A DNA stretch of 56,268 bases from Candidatus Zhuqueibacterota bacterium (GTDB taxonomy: Bacteria; Zhuqueibacterota; Zhuqueibacteria; Residuimicrobiales; Krinioviventaceae): assembly GCA_016929295.1 (NCBI GenBank), contig JAFGJB010000193.1, positions 1-56,268 of the forward strand. The letters are read 5' to 3'. Positions 16,141-24,999 of the stretch are shown here, piece by piece. Within the stretch, counting starts at the first letter, position 1; every line of letters starts with the position of its first letter. Below the pieces are notes generated by a model. That model made no database searches and had not been told where the DNA came from. It saw only the letters and a list, made by a program, of their open reading frames with translations. A program made the translations under genes and the position numbers.

Positions 16141-19100
16141 ATGACAAAGACAGCTCGATATATGGCGATACTATTCTTGTTATTCTCCGTATGTATCACA
16201 GCATATTCGCAAGATTTGACCAGCAGCGGGTGGATGGAAGCCTTTATCAATGGTGATTTTGAAGCCGTCATTGCGCAAGTCCCGGTCTGTATTGAAAATC
16301 TTGACTGGGACCTGCAGGGAATTCCGATCTATTTCCTCGCGGAGAGCCATTATAATCTTGCTCTGTCAGAATCCAATGTGCAAAAAGCCGTCTCTCACCT
16401 GCAGGCCGCGCTGAAAAATTTTGACAGCTGTTTGCAGCATGCTGATCTCAAAGTCAGTAATAATCGACATTGCGCTCTGTATCGAAAAGGCTGGACCCAC
16501 TATCGCCTGGCTGAGGCCGGAAGTGGTGATGCGAGCAAATCCTATCAAGACGCCTATATAACCTTTTCCCAGGTTGAGAGGACAGCCGGTGAAAATATCC
16601 CCCTTTACTGTGACTATATGGCGGGCGATGCCAGATTCCGCCAGGCTGTGCTCGAAACTTATTCTGCCTTTAGCAGAGTGCTGATCGCCGCCGAAATAAA
16701 TGCCGTGCTTGGACTGTTAAATGATGCCTCGCGCAAATTTTCATCGGTGATCAACCAGCCGCATGCTTTGACCGACCTCAAAATTGCCGCGCGCATCCGG
16801 CTCAAGGATATTGACCATCACATGGCGAAAATCTATCAGAACGTCGATCCGGCTGTCTTTGAAGCGATGAACAAGCCGGCCGTGGCATCATCGGCTGAGG
16901 CCGTCGCACATTATTTGCAGAGAGCAAACTATCTCGCTGACGTCTCCATGATACCGGCCGAAAAAAGTGCAGCGATTGAACCGGTTCTCTTTTACTCCGA
17001 TGCCATGAACGCGCTCGATCTCTATCTCTCCACTCCGTCAAATGAGCAGCTCTCCTTGAATTTTAGCGGAAAAATAGACAAGGTTCCGGACGATCCCTAT
17101 AGTGCAGAAAAAACATTTCGCAAGGGAAATCACGCTCAAGCCAAGGAGGTGTTGAAAACCGGTCCCTTCCAGGAATTGACAACGAACAAAAGTTATTACG
17201 CCCAGGTGGCCAATGTCATCCCCGAGGCTTCCTACTGGTTCGGTTTTGTCAAATCCGTGCTCGATCCCGATGCGGCGCTGCCCGATTTTAATGCCTATCT
17301 CGAAAAGCTCGGTTCCGCTCCGCTGAATATACGGCAACAGATTCTCAGAGAAGACGCCGAATTGCGCAAGTACAGTCTGGATTTGGAGCGGATCATGAAA
17401 ATCACTTCTGCGAGCGTGAAAAGAGAGCAGCTGGCAACCCTCAGGACGCAGGTAGAAAGAATGCAATGCAGAATAGCGCTCAACCAAACAGCCAAAGAGC
17501 AGCTGCAGCAACGTATCGACATTATGATTCAGATCAGCGGCGGCGGCAACAGAGAGGACATTGCCGGCAGAATTTTCAGCAATATTCTCAATGGAAATGT
17601 GCAATTGGCGGAGCGGCTGATGCAAGAATTGCTGCCGCAAGCGGCTTCGACCACGGGTGAAAATAGAGATGCGTACCTGCGCGTTCTTGATGTACTCTGC
17701 TACATCCTTAACCAGAATCCGAATATATCAAATTTTTATTACGGCATCGTTCGATCTCTCCAGGCTGAAATCACCCCGGATGAAGAGAAGAAGAAGAAAC
17801 TTTTTCGCGACTCGGCAGATTTCTTGAAAAGCATTATAGATGAGTATGCCGTGGAAGCGAAATACATTCGAGCTCGCTCGCTCTTTTTTGCCCGGGACTA
17901 TGACGATGCCAACAAGCTCCTCGCCCAGCTGATCAATGAAAATGCCAGCATACGGGCGCTATTCTATCTCGGCGAATCGTTCCGCGTCAATAATAATGGC
18001 GTCGCCGCCAAACGATGTTACCAGGTCATCAAGGATCGCACCGAAAATGCTGCCGGCGCCACGTTCTGGCTCAATAATGCCATCGCCGCTATGAATACGG
18101 CCAATAATGAAGGTGATGACGGCGTACTGAAAGGCGTGAACATCGGTGGCGTCACTTATCCGGACCCATTCCTGAGGGATGAAGATGGTAATCTCACTTC
18201 CTATGAGCTTTTGGCGGATTCCCGATTCTTGCAGACGATGCGGGCACGTGAGGCAAGAGATATGCTCAAAAAGTTCGGCTTGCCAAAACGCACCCTTTAT
18301 CCGTCGCCGAATCAGCTGGTGAAATCGCAGATAGTCGCTGAAGGTGTGTTTCCGAACATCACGGCGGTTCCCGATGAGCGCCGCGGCGATATCACCGCCA
18401 GTCTGCATCTGATTCTGCTGACGCAGGCCGGCGATGACTTAAACGCCTACCGCATCGCCCTGAATGATGAAATTATGGCTACGACCGATGATGGCATCTA
18501 TGTCAAGGAAAAGATCAACTGCAATGATTCGGTGACCATTCGCGTCGAACGCTCCGGCTATTATCCGTTCATTGAGGAGCACTTTTTTCATTCGGCGGGA
18601 GTAGATTCGGTCTTTGTTGTGCCGACGCGCGCCATCCAGTTCATCCCTCCGGGCAAGGGCAACAAAAAGGATGCAGTCATTCTGCCTGGCCGTCTGGACG
18701 GCAACATGATCCTGAATTCGGTCGGTAAGGAATTGCCGGAAAAGTCGGGACTGTTCAAGGATCTAAATGCCGACCCCTCTCTGCGGGATTACGCCTTTCA
18801 TCCGCAACTGGACGCCTATCTCATTGTGGACGCGGCGAACAACCAGATTCTGCGCGCGCCAACTCCGGACACCAAAGTGAGAGATGCGAGTCCGTTCGTC
18901 CTGGATTTTGGTAAAATCCCCGACTCTCTCAACAGCCCGGAAGGCATTGCCGTCGACAGCGATGGGAATGTCTATATAGCCGACTGGGGCAATCACCGCA
19001 TTCTTGTTTTTGATATGGACGCCAAATTGAAGAGCTCCTTTGGCGCGTTCGGCAATCAGAATACGAGGGGCAGTGCACCGGTTTTCGCCTTTCCCACCCG

Positions 19101-19365
19101 AATTGCCGTCGCTGAAGACTCCGAGGGTTTCACTTTTAATGGCAAGAGCATCAAGGGCGACAAGCTCATCTTTGTCGCCGACCGCAATGGTGTGCATTTG
19201 GTCGACGAACGCGGCAATTATTGGGATTCTGTCATCCCGTCGAGTTCAAGACTCGCTGCCGGCTCTTTTTACGGCATCAAAGCAGAAGGTTACGGGAGTA
19301 GTGTGACATTGAAGGTGGCGGACCGGCAGAACGGCGGCGTGCTGGTCTACAAAGGCAGTCAATAA
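16141..19365 (+). CDS. Large exported TPR/NHL-repeat protein of the Ton-like cluster
   Basis: A 1074-residue protein with a signal peptide (YMAILFLLFSVCITAYSQ). Residues 30-700 are helical with TPR-like pairs, e.g. AESHYNLALSESNVQKAVSH and AKYIRARSLFFARDYDDANK. A beta-sandwich segment similar to PEGA or carboxypeptidase-like domains follows (about 755-840). The C-terminal 220 residues hold NHL/beta-propeller units; the clearest is PEGIAVDSDGNVYIADWGNH followed by RILVFD near 933-960. GAGG lies seven bases before the ATG. As last gene of the cluster it may be the periplasmic or outer-membrane partner of the TonB-like protein. No enzyme motif is seen. Confidence 0.7.
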   Translation: MTKTARYMAILFLLFSVCITAYSQDLTSSGWMEAFINGDFEAVIAQVPVCIENLDWDLQGIPIYFLAESHYNLALSESNVQKAVSHLQAALKNFDSCLQHADLKVSNNRHCALYRKGWTHYRLAEAGSGDASKSYQDAYITFSQVERTAGENIPLYCDYMAGDARFRQAVLETYSAFSRVLIAAEINAVLGLLNDASRKFSSVINQPHALTDLKIAARIRLKDIDHHMAKIYQNVDPAVFEAMNKPAVASSAEAVAHYLQRANYLADVSMIPAEKSAAIEPVLFYSDAMNALDLYLSTPSNEQLSLNFSGKIDKVPDDPYSAEKTFRKGNHAQAKEVLKTGPFQELTTNKSYYAQVANVIPEASYWFGFVKSVLDPDAALPDFNAYLEKLGSAPLNIRQQILREDAELRKYSLDLERIMKITSASVKREQLATLRTQVERMQCRIALNQTAKEQLQQRIDIMIQISGGGNREDIAGRIFSNILNGNVQLAERLMQELLPQAASTTGENRDAYLRVLDVLCYILNQNPNISNFYYGIVRSLQAEITPDEEKKKKLFRDSADFLKSIIDEYAVEAKYIRARSLFFARDYDDANKLLAQLINENASIRALFYLGESFRVNNNGVAAKRCYQVIKDRTENAAGATFWLNNAIAAMNTANNEGDDGVLKGVNIGGVTYPDPFLRDEDGNLTSYELLADSRFLQTMRAREARDMLKKFGLPKRTLYPSPNQLVKSQIVAEGVFPNITAVPDERRGDITASLHLILLTQAGDDLNAYRIALNDEIMATTDDGIYVKEKINCNDSVTIRVERSGYYPFIEEHFFHSAGVDSVFVVPTRAIQFIPPGKGNKKDAVILPGRLDGNMILNSVGKELPEKSGLFKDLNADPSLRDYAFHPQLDAYLIVDAANNQILRAPTPDTKVRDASPFVLDFGKIPDSLNSPEGIAVDSDGNVYIADWGNHRILVFDMDAKLKSSFGAFGNQNTRGSAPVFAFPTRIAVAEDSEGFTFNGKSIKGDKLIFVADRNGVHLVDERGNYWDSVIPSSSRLAAGSFYGIKAEGYGSSVTLKVADRQNGGVLVYKGSQ

Positions 19366-19506
19366 TAACTCGATTGGCCATCCAGAAATCGCATCGAACG
19401 CCAAATCTTGTTTTTGAACAGAGTAATAATGTTTTTGGCTGGCGCTAAAAGCCGCGCGATGATCTCGGTGGTTTAACGTACTCATTTCCCGCAAGAAGTA
19501 AAAATA

Positions 19507-22500
19507 TCAATCGACCGCCCACAATAGCCACTCTACCGGATCCATGTCCTCTGGGCGCGGTTGGTTGAGCGTGGGATATTTATTCTTGAAATCCGAGCGC
19601 GGCGTCGGTACAAGCTCCAATTCGTCCAATTTATAGCCCAATACATACTGCGATGCCTCAAATAAACGGGATATGACTTTGGGACGTCCGGGCTCCCATC
19701 TGTTGATCAATCTTAAATCCCAGCGCCGAATCGCGCCGTCTTCCGAACCCGAAAGTAAAGTTTCCCCGTCCGGGCTAAAAGCGACGCAATTGACCTGCCT
19801 GACATCATCGCGCCAGCGGGCGCGCTCGCGTCCCGTCGCGACATCCCACAAACGGATGATATTGCCGGATACTGCCACCAGCATCGAACCGTTTGGACTG
19901 AATGCCACTTGCACGACCTCGCTTTCATGGCGGGGAAAGGTCTTCCATTCGGTCCCATCCGAGACGTCCCACAATATGATCGTACCATCAGCCGCACCGG
20001 ACGCCAGACGACCGTCGGCCGCAAAGTCGAGAGTTAAAACTTTGTCTTTGTGGCCGATCAACTGTCGTTGAACCTTGCCGGTTTTTGCTTCCCAGATTAT
20101 GATCGTATTGTCCGAGGAGGCAGACGCGATCAAAGTGCCATTTTGGTTATAAACGATATCATTGACATGATCCGTATGCTCACGCATTGTCATTTGATCT
20201 TGAGTTGAGACATCCCATAATACTATCGTCCCGTGAATGTAGCCGGCTGCCAGATGAGTGCCATCCGGACTGAAAGCAACGCTCAAAGCCTGGCTGGTGT
20301 TTCCCTGCAGAACGCGCTTTTTGCCGGTTTCCACGTCCCATAGCAGGATTTCAGCGTCCTTTGAACTCGAAGCGAGCGTTTTGCCATCCGGGCTGAACGT
20401 CACGTGATAGACATCGCTCCTATGGCGTCCCAGCTCGCGTGAATGACCCGACTCGAAATCCCACAACAGAATTCTCTCATCCGTCGAACCTGACGCCATC
20501 ATGTGACGATTTCGTGGATTAAAAACGATCGTCGTGACAGCATGAGTGTGGTCGCGCGCATGATCCCACTGACTATTTTCGCCCAAATCCCACCGCTTGA
20601 TGGTCTTATCGCTTGACCCTGACACCAGAACCGGTCCGTCGTCGCTGAACGCCAGGCTCACAATTTCGCTGCTATGAGCCCGCCATGAATAGATCAATTT
20701 TTCTGTGCTGATGTGCCAAAGATTTATTATTCCGTTTCTCGTTCCCGCGGCGAGAAGACGATCATCTGAATTGAAAGCCAAGCTCATAACATCATCGGTT
20801 TGACCCCCCCAGGTATCTGTCTTAGTCCCTGTTGGCACATCCCAAAATATAAGTGAATTATCTTTTGATGCTGATGCGAGGCGACGAGCGTCAGCGCTGA
20901 ATGCAAAACTGAGAATATCATCCTCATGGCCAGGAAGCGAGCGGAGCCTTGCGCCGCTGATCCCGCTCCATAATGTGATCTCTTTGGAGCCATAGCCACC
21001 GAGAGAGGCGATAACTTTATCGTTGCTTACAGCGATCTGCAAGACATGATTATTCGGTCTTAACAAAGGTTTTCCTACCTCGCCGCTGGCAGTATCCCAA
21101 AATTTTATTTTATAATCCTTTGTTCCGGCAACAAACGTGCGCCCATCCCTGCTAAAAGCTGCGCATAGGATATTCTCTCGATTGCTTAAAATCACTCTTT
21201 CTCGGTTTGATTCTGGCATCCATAATTTCACATCCCCACCTGCTATATTTGATAGAGCTGCAATGATGTTGTCTGAACTCAAGCCTATCGATAAGAGAGT
21301 GTTTTGATCTGGAATAAAATCGGTTTCTAAAGGTACTAGGGTGCTTTGAGAAAATGCGGGATTCGCCAGGAGTCCCCATGAGATCGGCAACGAATCTTTT
21401 CCCGCCACCTTTTGATTCAAGGCGGCTAACGTGTATAGCCATACTTTTTGCGGATTCGGTATGCCCGTTTGAGGATCCTTCTCGAGGAAGGCGCCGGCCT
21501 TTTCTTCAAAACTTTTCGCCACATTGTAATTCGCTCGCAACCATTGGTGGGTGACGGACCATATCCAGAAAATGAGAATGATGGCGATGACGGGTGCTAT
21601 GAGCTGGTAGATACGCTGGCGCTCTTCACGGCGTTTTTTCTTGAGCTGTTCCTCATTTTCCGCATCGTTTTTCTGCCGGCTTTTTTCCAGATATTCCAGC
21701 ACGATGATTCTATTTTCTTCCGCCTCGCTCTCTTTGTCGGTATATTGTGCCGCCCAGCTTTTATCCGACGCGAGAATGTTTTTCCATTTGATGGCATACA
21801 AAAGATCACTGCCGCTGAGCAGGCTGCCGCCACGAGTCGAATGTCGCCTGGCTCGCCGGACGATGTCTTTGTAATCTTTAACGGCTTCCGCTTCTTCGTC
21901 CACCCAGTTTTTTAAACGATCCCAGTTTCGAATCAGACTTTCGTGTGCAATGTCGACTATCGGATCTCTATCAATATTCGGCGGAAAGAGGACAAGAAAA
22001 TTTCTTTGCTCATCGCGAAATCTCTTGATGATCGGCAGCAATTCGGCCGGTTCGACATTACAGATGGCGGCCAATTTTTTATAATGTGTCGGACGCCGAA
22101 TTCGGCGCTTTTCAGGATCGACCATGGTGAGCGCTTGAAACATCTTTTTCGCCAACACTCTTTCGTCGCCATCGAGTTCCTGGTAGGCTTCTTCGGCGTG
22201 CTGATCAAGGGCTTTATAAATGGTTTGGGCTTTTTCATAATGTTCAATGTCGAGCATGTCGCTGCTGTTCTGTTGCCAGAAGAACCAGGTGCGCATCAGT
22301 ACATGCTGCAGCACCGGCAAATCGTCGCGGTCGTTGCCGCTCTCGTTTAGCAGACGATCCAGCAATCGCGGCGCGATGGCGGCATTGGCCGTGTGCACAG
22401 GCCCGGCGATGGCCTCGCGACGTTGTTCGCGAGTGAGTCGGGGCACCAGATACTGGCTGCGATTCATCGCCTGCGGCAGACCGGCGAATGCGTCGCAATC

Positions 22501-23079
22501 TCCGATGTAATCGGAGCGCATGGTGAGACATATGTAAACCGGATAGTCGGTCTGGGCTGACAACTGCAGCAAGAGCGCGACAAAGGCGGCAGCGTCTTCG
22601 CGCTTTGCAGGATCATCCGTGTAGAGGCCAAAACGAAAGAGTTCTTCGAATTGATCGACAAGGATGAAGAGATTGGAATCTGCACTGTTCAGGTGCGGGA
22701 CGATAAAATTGAGCAGGGATTGGCTGCCGTAATCGCGAATCTCTCTGGCAAAACCCTGGCATTTTTGCACATCAGCATCAAACACTTGGCATAATGTGGC
22801 TGCCAGATTATCAATGGGGGAATCTCCGGGTTTCATGCGGGCAACGTGCCAGAGATCGCGGTCTTGCACGAGAAAACCCGCTTCGAGATGAGGGATGAGG
22901 CCGGCGCGGATGAGGCTGGATTTGCCGCAACCGGAGCTGCCGACAACAGCCAGAAAGCGGGTGTTGTGTAAACACTGCAATAACTCCCTGATCTGCTGGT
23001 CGCGACCAAAATAGTAAATACTGTCCTCAGATTCAAATGGACGTAACCCGACAAACGGGACGAGTTGATTTGCCCTCAT
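19507..23079 (-). CDS. Membrane-anchored nSTAND1-type NTPase with WD40 repeats
   Basis: A 1190-residue protein. Residues 7-25 (VPFVGLRPFESEDSIYYFG) are the signature that opens nSTAND1 NTPases. The Walker A is GSSGCGKS at 47-54 and the Walker B is FILVDQFEELF at about 138-148. A transmembrane helix (IAPVIAIILIFWIWSV, about 494-509) separates the NTPase from the C-terminal part. Thirteen WD40 units are readable from about 600 to 1125, near the size of two seven-bladed propellers. The ATG at 23079 overlaps the upstream TIR stop by four bases, so it is preferred to the ATG at 23094. Such proteins are thought to sense an invader or signal by the propeller and activate a linked effector, here the TIR protein. 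Confidence 0.85.
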   Translation of the reverse strand: MRANQLVPFVGLRPFESEDSIYYFGRDQQIRELLQCLHNTRFLAVVGSSGCGKSSLIRAGLIPHLEAGFLVQDRDLWHVARMKPGDSPIDNLAATLCQVFDADVQKCQGFAREIRDYGSQSLLNFIVPHLNSADSNLFILVDQFEELFRFGLYTDDPAKREDAAAFVALLLQLSAQTDYPVYICLTMRSDYIGDCDAFAGLPQAMNRSQYLVPRLTREQRREAIAGPVHTANAAIAPRLLDRLLNESGNDRDDLPVLQHVLMRTWFFWQQNSSDMLDIEHYEKAQTIYKALDQHAEEAYQELDGDERVLAKKMFQALTMVDPEKRRIRRPTHYKKLAAICNVEPAELLPIIKRFRDEQRNFLVLFPPNIDRDPIVDIAHESLIRNWDRLKNWVDEEAEAVKDYKDIVRRARRHSTRGGSLLSGSDLLYAIKWKNILASDKSWAAQYTDKESEAEENRIIVLEYLEKSRQKNDAENEEQLKKKRREERQRIYQLIAPVIAIILIFWIWSVTHQWLRANYNVAKSFEEKAGAFLEKDPQTGIPNPQKVWLYTLAALNQKVAGKDSLPISWGLLANPAFSQSTLVPLETDFIPDQNTLLSIGLSSDNIIAALSNIAGGDVKLWMPESNRERVILSNRENILCAAFSRDGRTFVAGTKDYKIKFWDTASGEVGKPLLRPNNHVLQIAVSNDKVIASLGGYGSKEITLWSGISGARLRSLPGHEDDILSFAFSADARRLASASKDNSLIFWDVPTGTKTDTWGGQTDDVMSLAFNSDDRLLAAGTRNGIINLWHISTEKLIYSWRAHSSEIVSLAFSDDGPVLVSGSSDKTIKRWDLGENSQWDHARDHTHAVTTIVFNPRNRHMMASGSTDERILLWDFESGHSRELGRHRSDVYHVTFSPDGKTLASSSKDAEILLWDVETGKKRVLQGNTSQALSVAFSPDGTHLAAGYIHGTIVLWDVSTQDQMTMREHTDHVNDIVYNQNGTLIASASSDNTIIIWEAKTGKVQRQLIGHKDKVLTLDFAADGRLASGAADGTIILWDVSDGTEWKTFPRHESEVVQVAFSPNGSMLVAVSGNIIRLWDVATGRERARWRDDVRQVNCVAFSPDGETLLSGSEDGAIRRWDLRLINRWEPGRPKVISRLFEASQYVLGYKLDELELVPTPRSDFKNKYPTLNQPRPEDMDPVEWLLWAVD

Positions 23080-24566
23080 GCATGTCCCCGGCATGTCTGC
23101 AAAATGGGTTGTACGATATTCGGATGGATTTCCGATGACTGTCGATTGTCAAGATATTCAATGTGAAAAAATGGCGGAAGCGTTTCGAAATCCGGCGTTA
23201 TTGTGCTGTTGGGCAGCATGAACACAAAGCAGCAGCGAAACTTTGATTTGCCTGCGGTGACAAATTGTTTTGTAATAGATTCAGCTGTTTTTTTAAGGCG
23301 ACCGAGCACCCATGTGGGAGTCACATTGCCGAACAGTACGACGAGCGAGCTGGCATATGACAGATACTCTTCCAGCATGTTCAATGTTTGCACAGGATTT
23401 ATGGATTCCTTGGTGATCTCGACATCGAGTCCATAACTCGCCAAAATATCCGCCAGCCTGAACGCATATCTTTGGTCTTTCTGATGCGTATCGACAAGGA
23501 TGGATTCTTCAACTGCTGCCGTCTTGATAGCCGCTTGCATATTTTGCAGCTTTTCAGCGACGATCTGCAGAAATTCTGTTTTACCTTTTTGGACCAGTTC
23601 AAATTTATCTCCGCGTCGATCGTCCGTCTCCAGGGATTTAATGAATTCACCATAAGACTGATCGACGATATCCTCGCATTTGACGCGATCCGGAATCCAG
23701 ACGAGCTGACTGGTACGCGAGTTCAGGCCGATATTGAATTGAGCCCGCGGATAGGTTGTTTCCTCTTCGCCCGGGATTAGTCGCCCGGGCCATTGATCGA
23801 ACATGTGAATTGACAACTGCGAATTGGCAATCGCTTTTTGTACAGCGCGGCCATGCTCGGACGAAGTGAATGGAGGCGGCAATTCACTCACGACCTTTAT
23901 GCCCTGCGACTGTAATTGCTGAAGCAGATGACGCTTCTCGGCAAATAAACTATCGGCAACATCAGCCAGGTAAATTGAAACATTTTTCGACTCTTCTGCC
24001 GGCGTTTCGACGGTCATTTTGGGAAAAGTCGCGAGCGTCTCATCCAGTGCATCGACGATCCGGCGCATTTTGCTGGCAAATTCTCGCCCGTCGTCCAGGA
24101 CGGGTTCGCCGATCCTGTCACTGTTTTCAGGAGCGTCGTGCATGCTGAATCCCTTTGTGCCCTGGAATTCTGCGGGCCATTTGCTGTAAGGGATATTTCG
24201 CAAGAGCACATTGAAAAGCCGAGATTGGCGTTGCAAAACAAGTCCATAGGAGGTGTGGGCATGTTGGCAAAAGCATTGATATTCCTGTTGACAATATCTC
24301 GATTCGATATACCGTTTCGAGTTTAAGGCGAGAAAAATTGCCGAATTTTTTATGGCCAGTGCGATCTCTTCATCGAACACTGTATTTTCATTCAGCTCGG
24401 TATCACGCCAAATTTTTATTTTGTTGCGACCATGACGGCGGTCGAGGGCTGCTTGCAGTTCCTCGTGAAAAATATCCACCCAGCCATCCTTGCCCCTGGC
24501 ATGAATGTTATCGTCGTGCGAATAGCTAATGAAAATATCATATTCAAATCCCGCTACGTAAGCCAC
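23076..24566 (-). CDS. TIR-domain protein coupled to the STAND NTPase
   Basis: A 496-residue protein. Residues 8-105 are a TIR domain: YDIFISYSHDD opens strand A, KIWRDTELNENTVFDEEI covers the BB-loop region, and SRYCQQEYQCF contains a glutamate (E95) at the place of the catalytic residue of NAD-cleaving TIRs. Two further Rossmann-like segments follow: about 210-290, with QLQSQGIKVVSELPPPFT and IANSQLSIHMF, and about 365-440, with LADILASYGLDVEIT and YASSLVVLFG. These look like degenerate TIR-type domains. The start is GTG with GGGGAG nine bases upstream. It probably acts as effector of the module by NAD hydrolysis or by assembly; this is inference. Confidence 0.8.
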   Translation of the reverse strand: MAYVAGFEYDIFISYSHDDNIHARGKDGWVDIFHEELQAALDRRHGRNKIKIWRDTELNENTVFDEEIALAIKNSAIFLALNSKRYIESRYCQQEYQCFCQHAHTSYGLVLQRQSRLFNVLLRNIPYSKWPAEFQGTKGFSMHDAPENSDRIGEPVLDDGREFASKMRRIVDALDETLATFPKMTVETPAEESKNVSIYLADVADSLFAEKRHLLQQLQSQGIKVVSELPPPFTSSEHGRAVQKAIANSQLSIHMFDQWPGRLIPGEEETTYPRAQFNIGLNSRTSQLVWIPDRVKCEDIVDQSYGEFIKSLETDDRRGDKFELVQKGKTEFLQIVAEKLQNMQAAIKTAAVEESILVDTHQKDQRYAFRLADILASYGLDVEITKESINPVQTLNMLEEYLSYASSLVVLFGNVTPTWVLGRLKKTAESITKQFVTAGKSKFRCCFVFMLPNSTITPDFETLPPFFHIEYLDNRQSSEIHPNIVQPILQTCRGHA

Positions 24567-24999
24567 AACACACTCCCCTTTTCATTCATTTGTCACTTTA
24601 CGATGCAGAAAAAAAATGATTTCGTATACTTGCAATTTGCCCGTGGTTTCCGCGCTCGGTGGAAGAATAGCCGTCATATTTAATTACGCAAAAAAATCTG
24701 GACTGCAGACGATTTCCCGAATGCACGCGGCCGCCATTTTTTACTGCTTGCGAGAAAAAATTGCTGAAAAAACTACTTTTTTACTCATGATATTAAACGA
24801 TAACGCCATTTGGTTTAATGCCAATGCATCGCTCTAAAAAGATGATCGGAAATTTAACCAGACAAAGTACTAAAGTGAGTTTGAAAACATCCAAAACTAA
24901 TTTAAGAACTTTTTCTATTTGCGCAAGCAAAAATCAACGAAATCAAAAACAAATGAAAAAATCTGCAAAAAAATGGCGTACTGCTGATGGTCCAGCCGG
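24567..24999. other. AT-rich gap upstream of the TIR/STAND module
   Basis: No gene or RNA is recognised. The gap is richer in A and T than its neighbours and should hold the promoter of the TIR gene, although no convincing -35/-10 pair stands out. The motif CCACCGAGCGCG occurs on the minus strand at 24651-24662 and is identical to 335-346 on the plus strand, one of the dispersed repeat copies. Confidence 0.45.
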
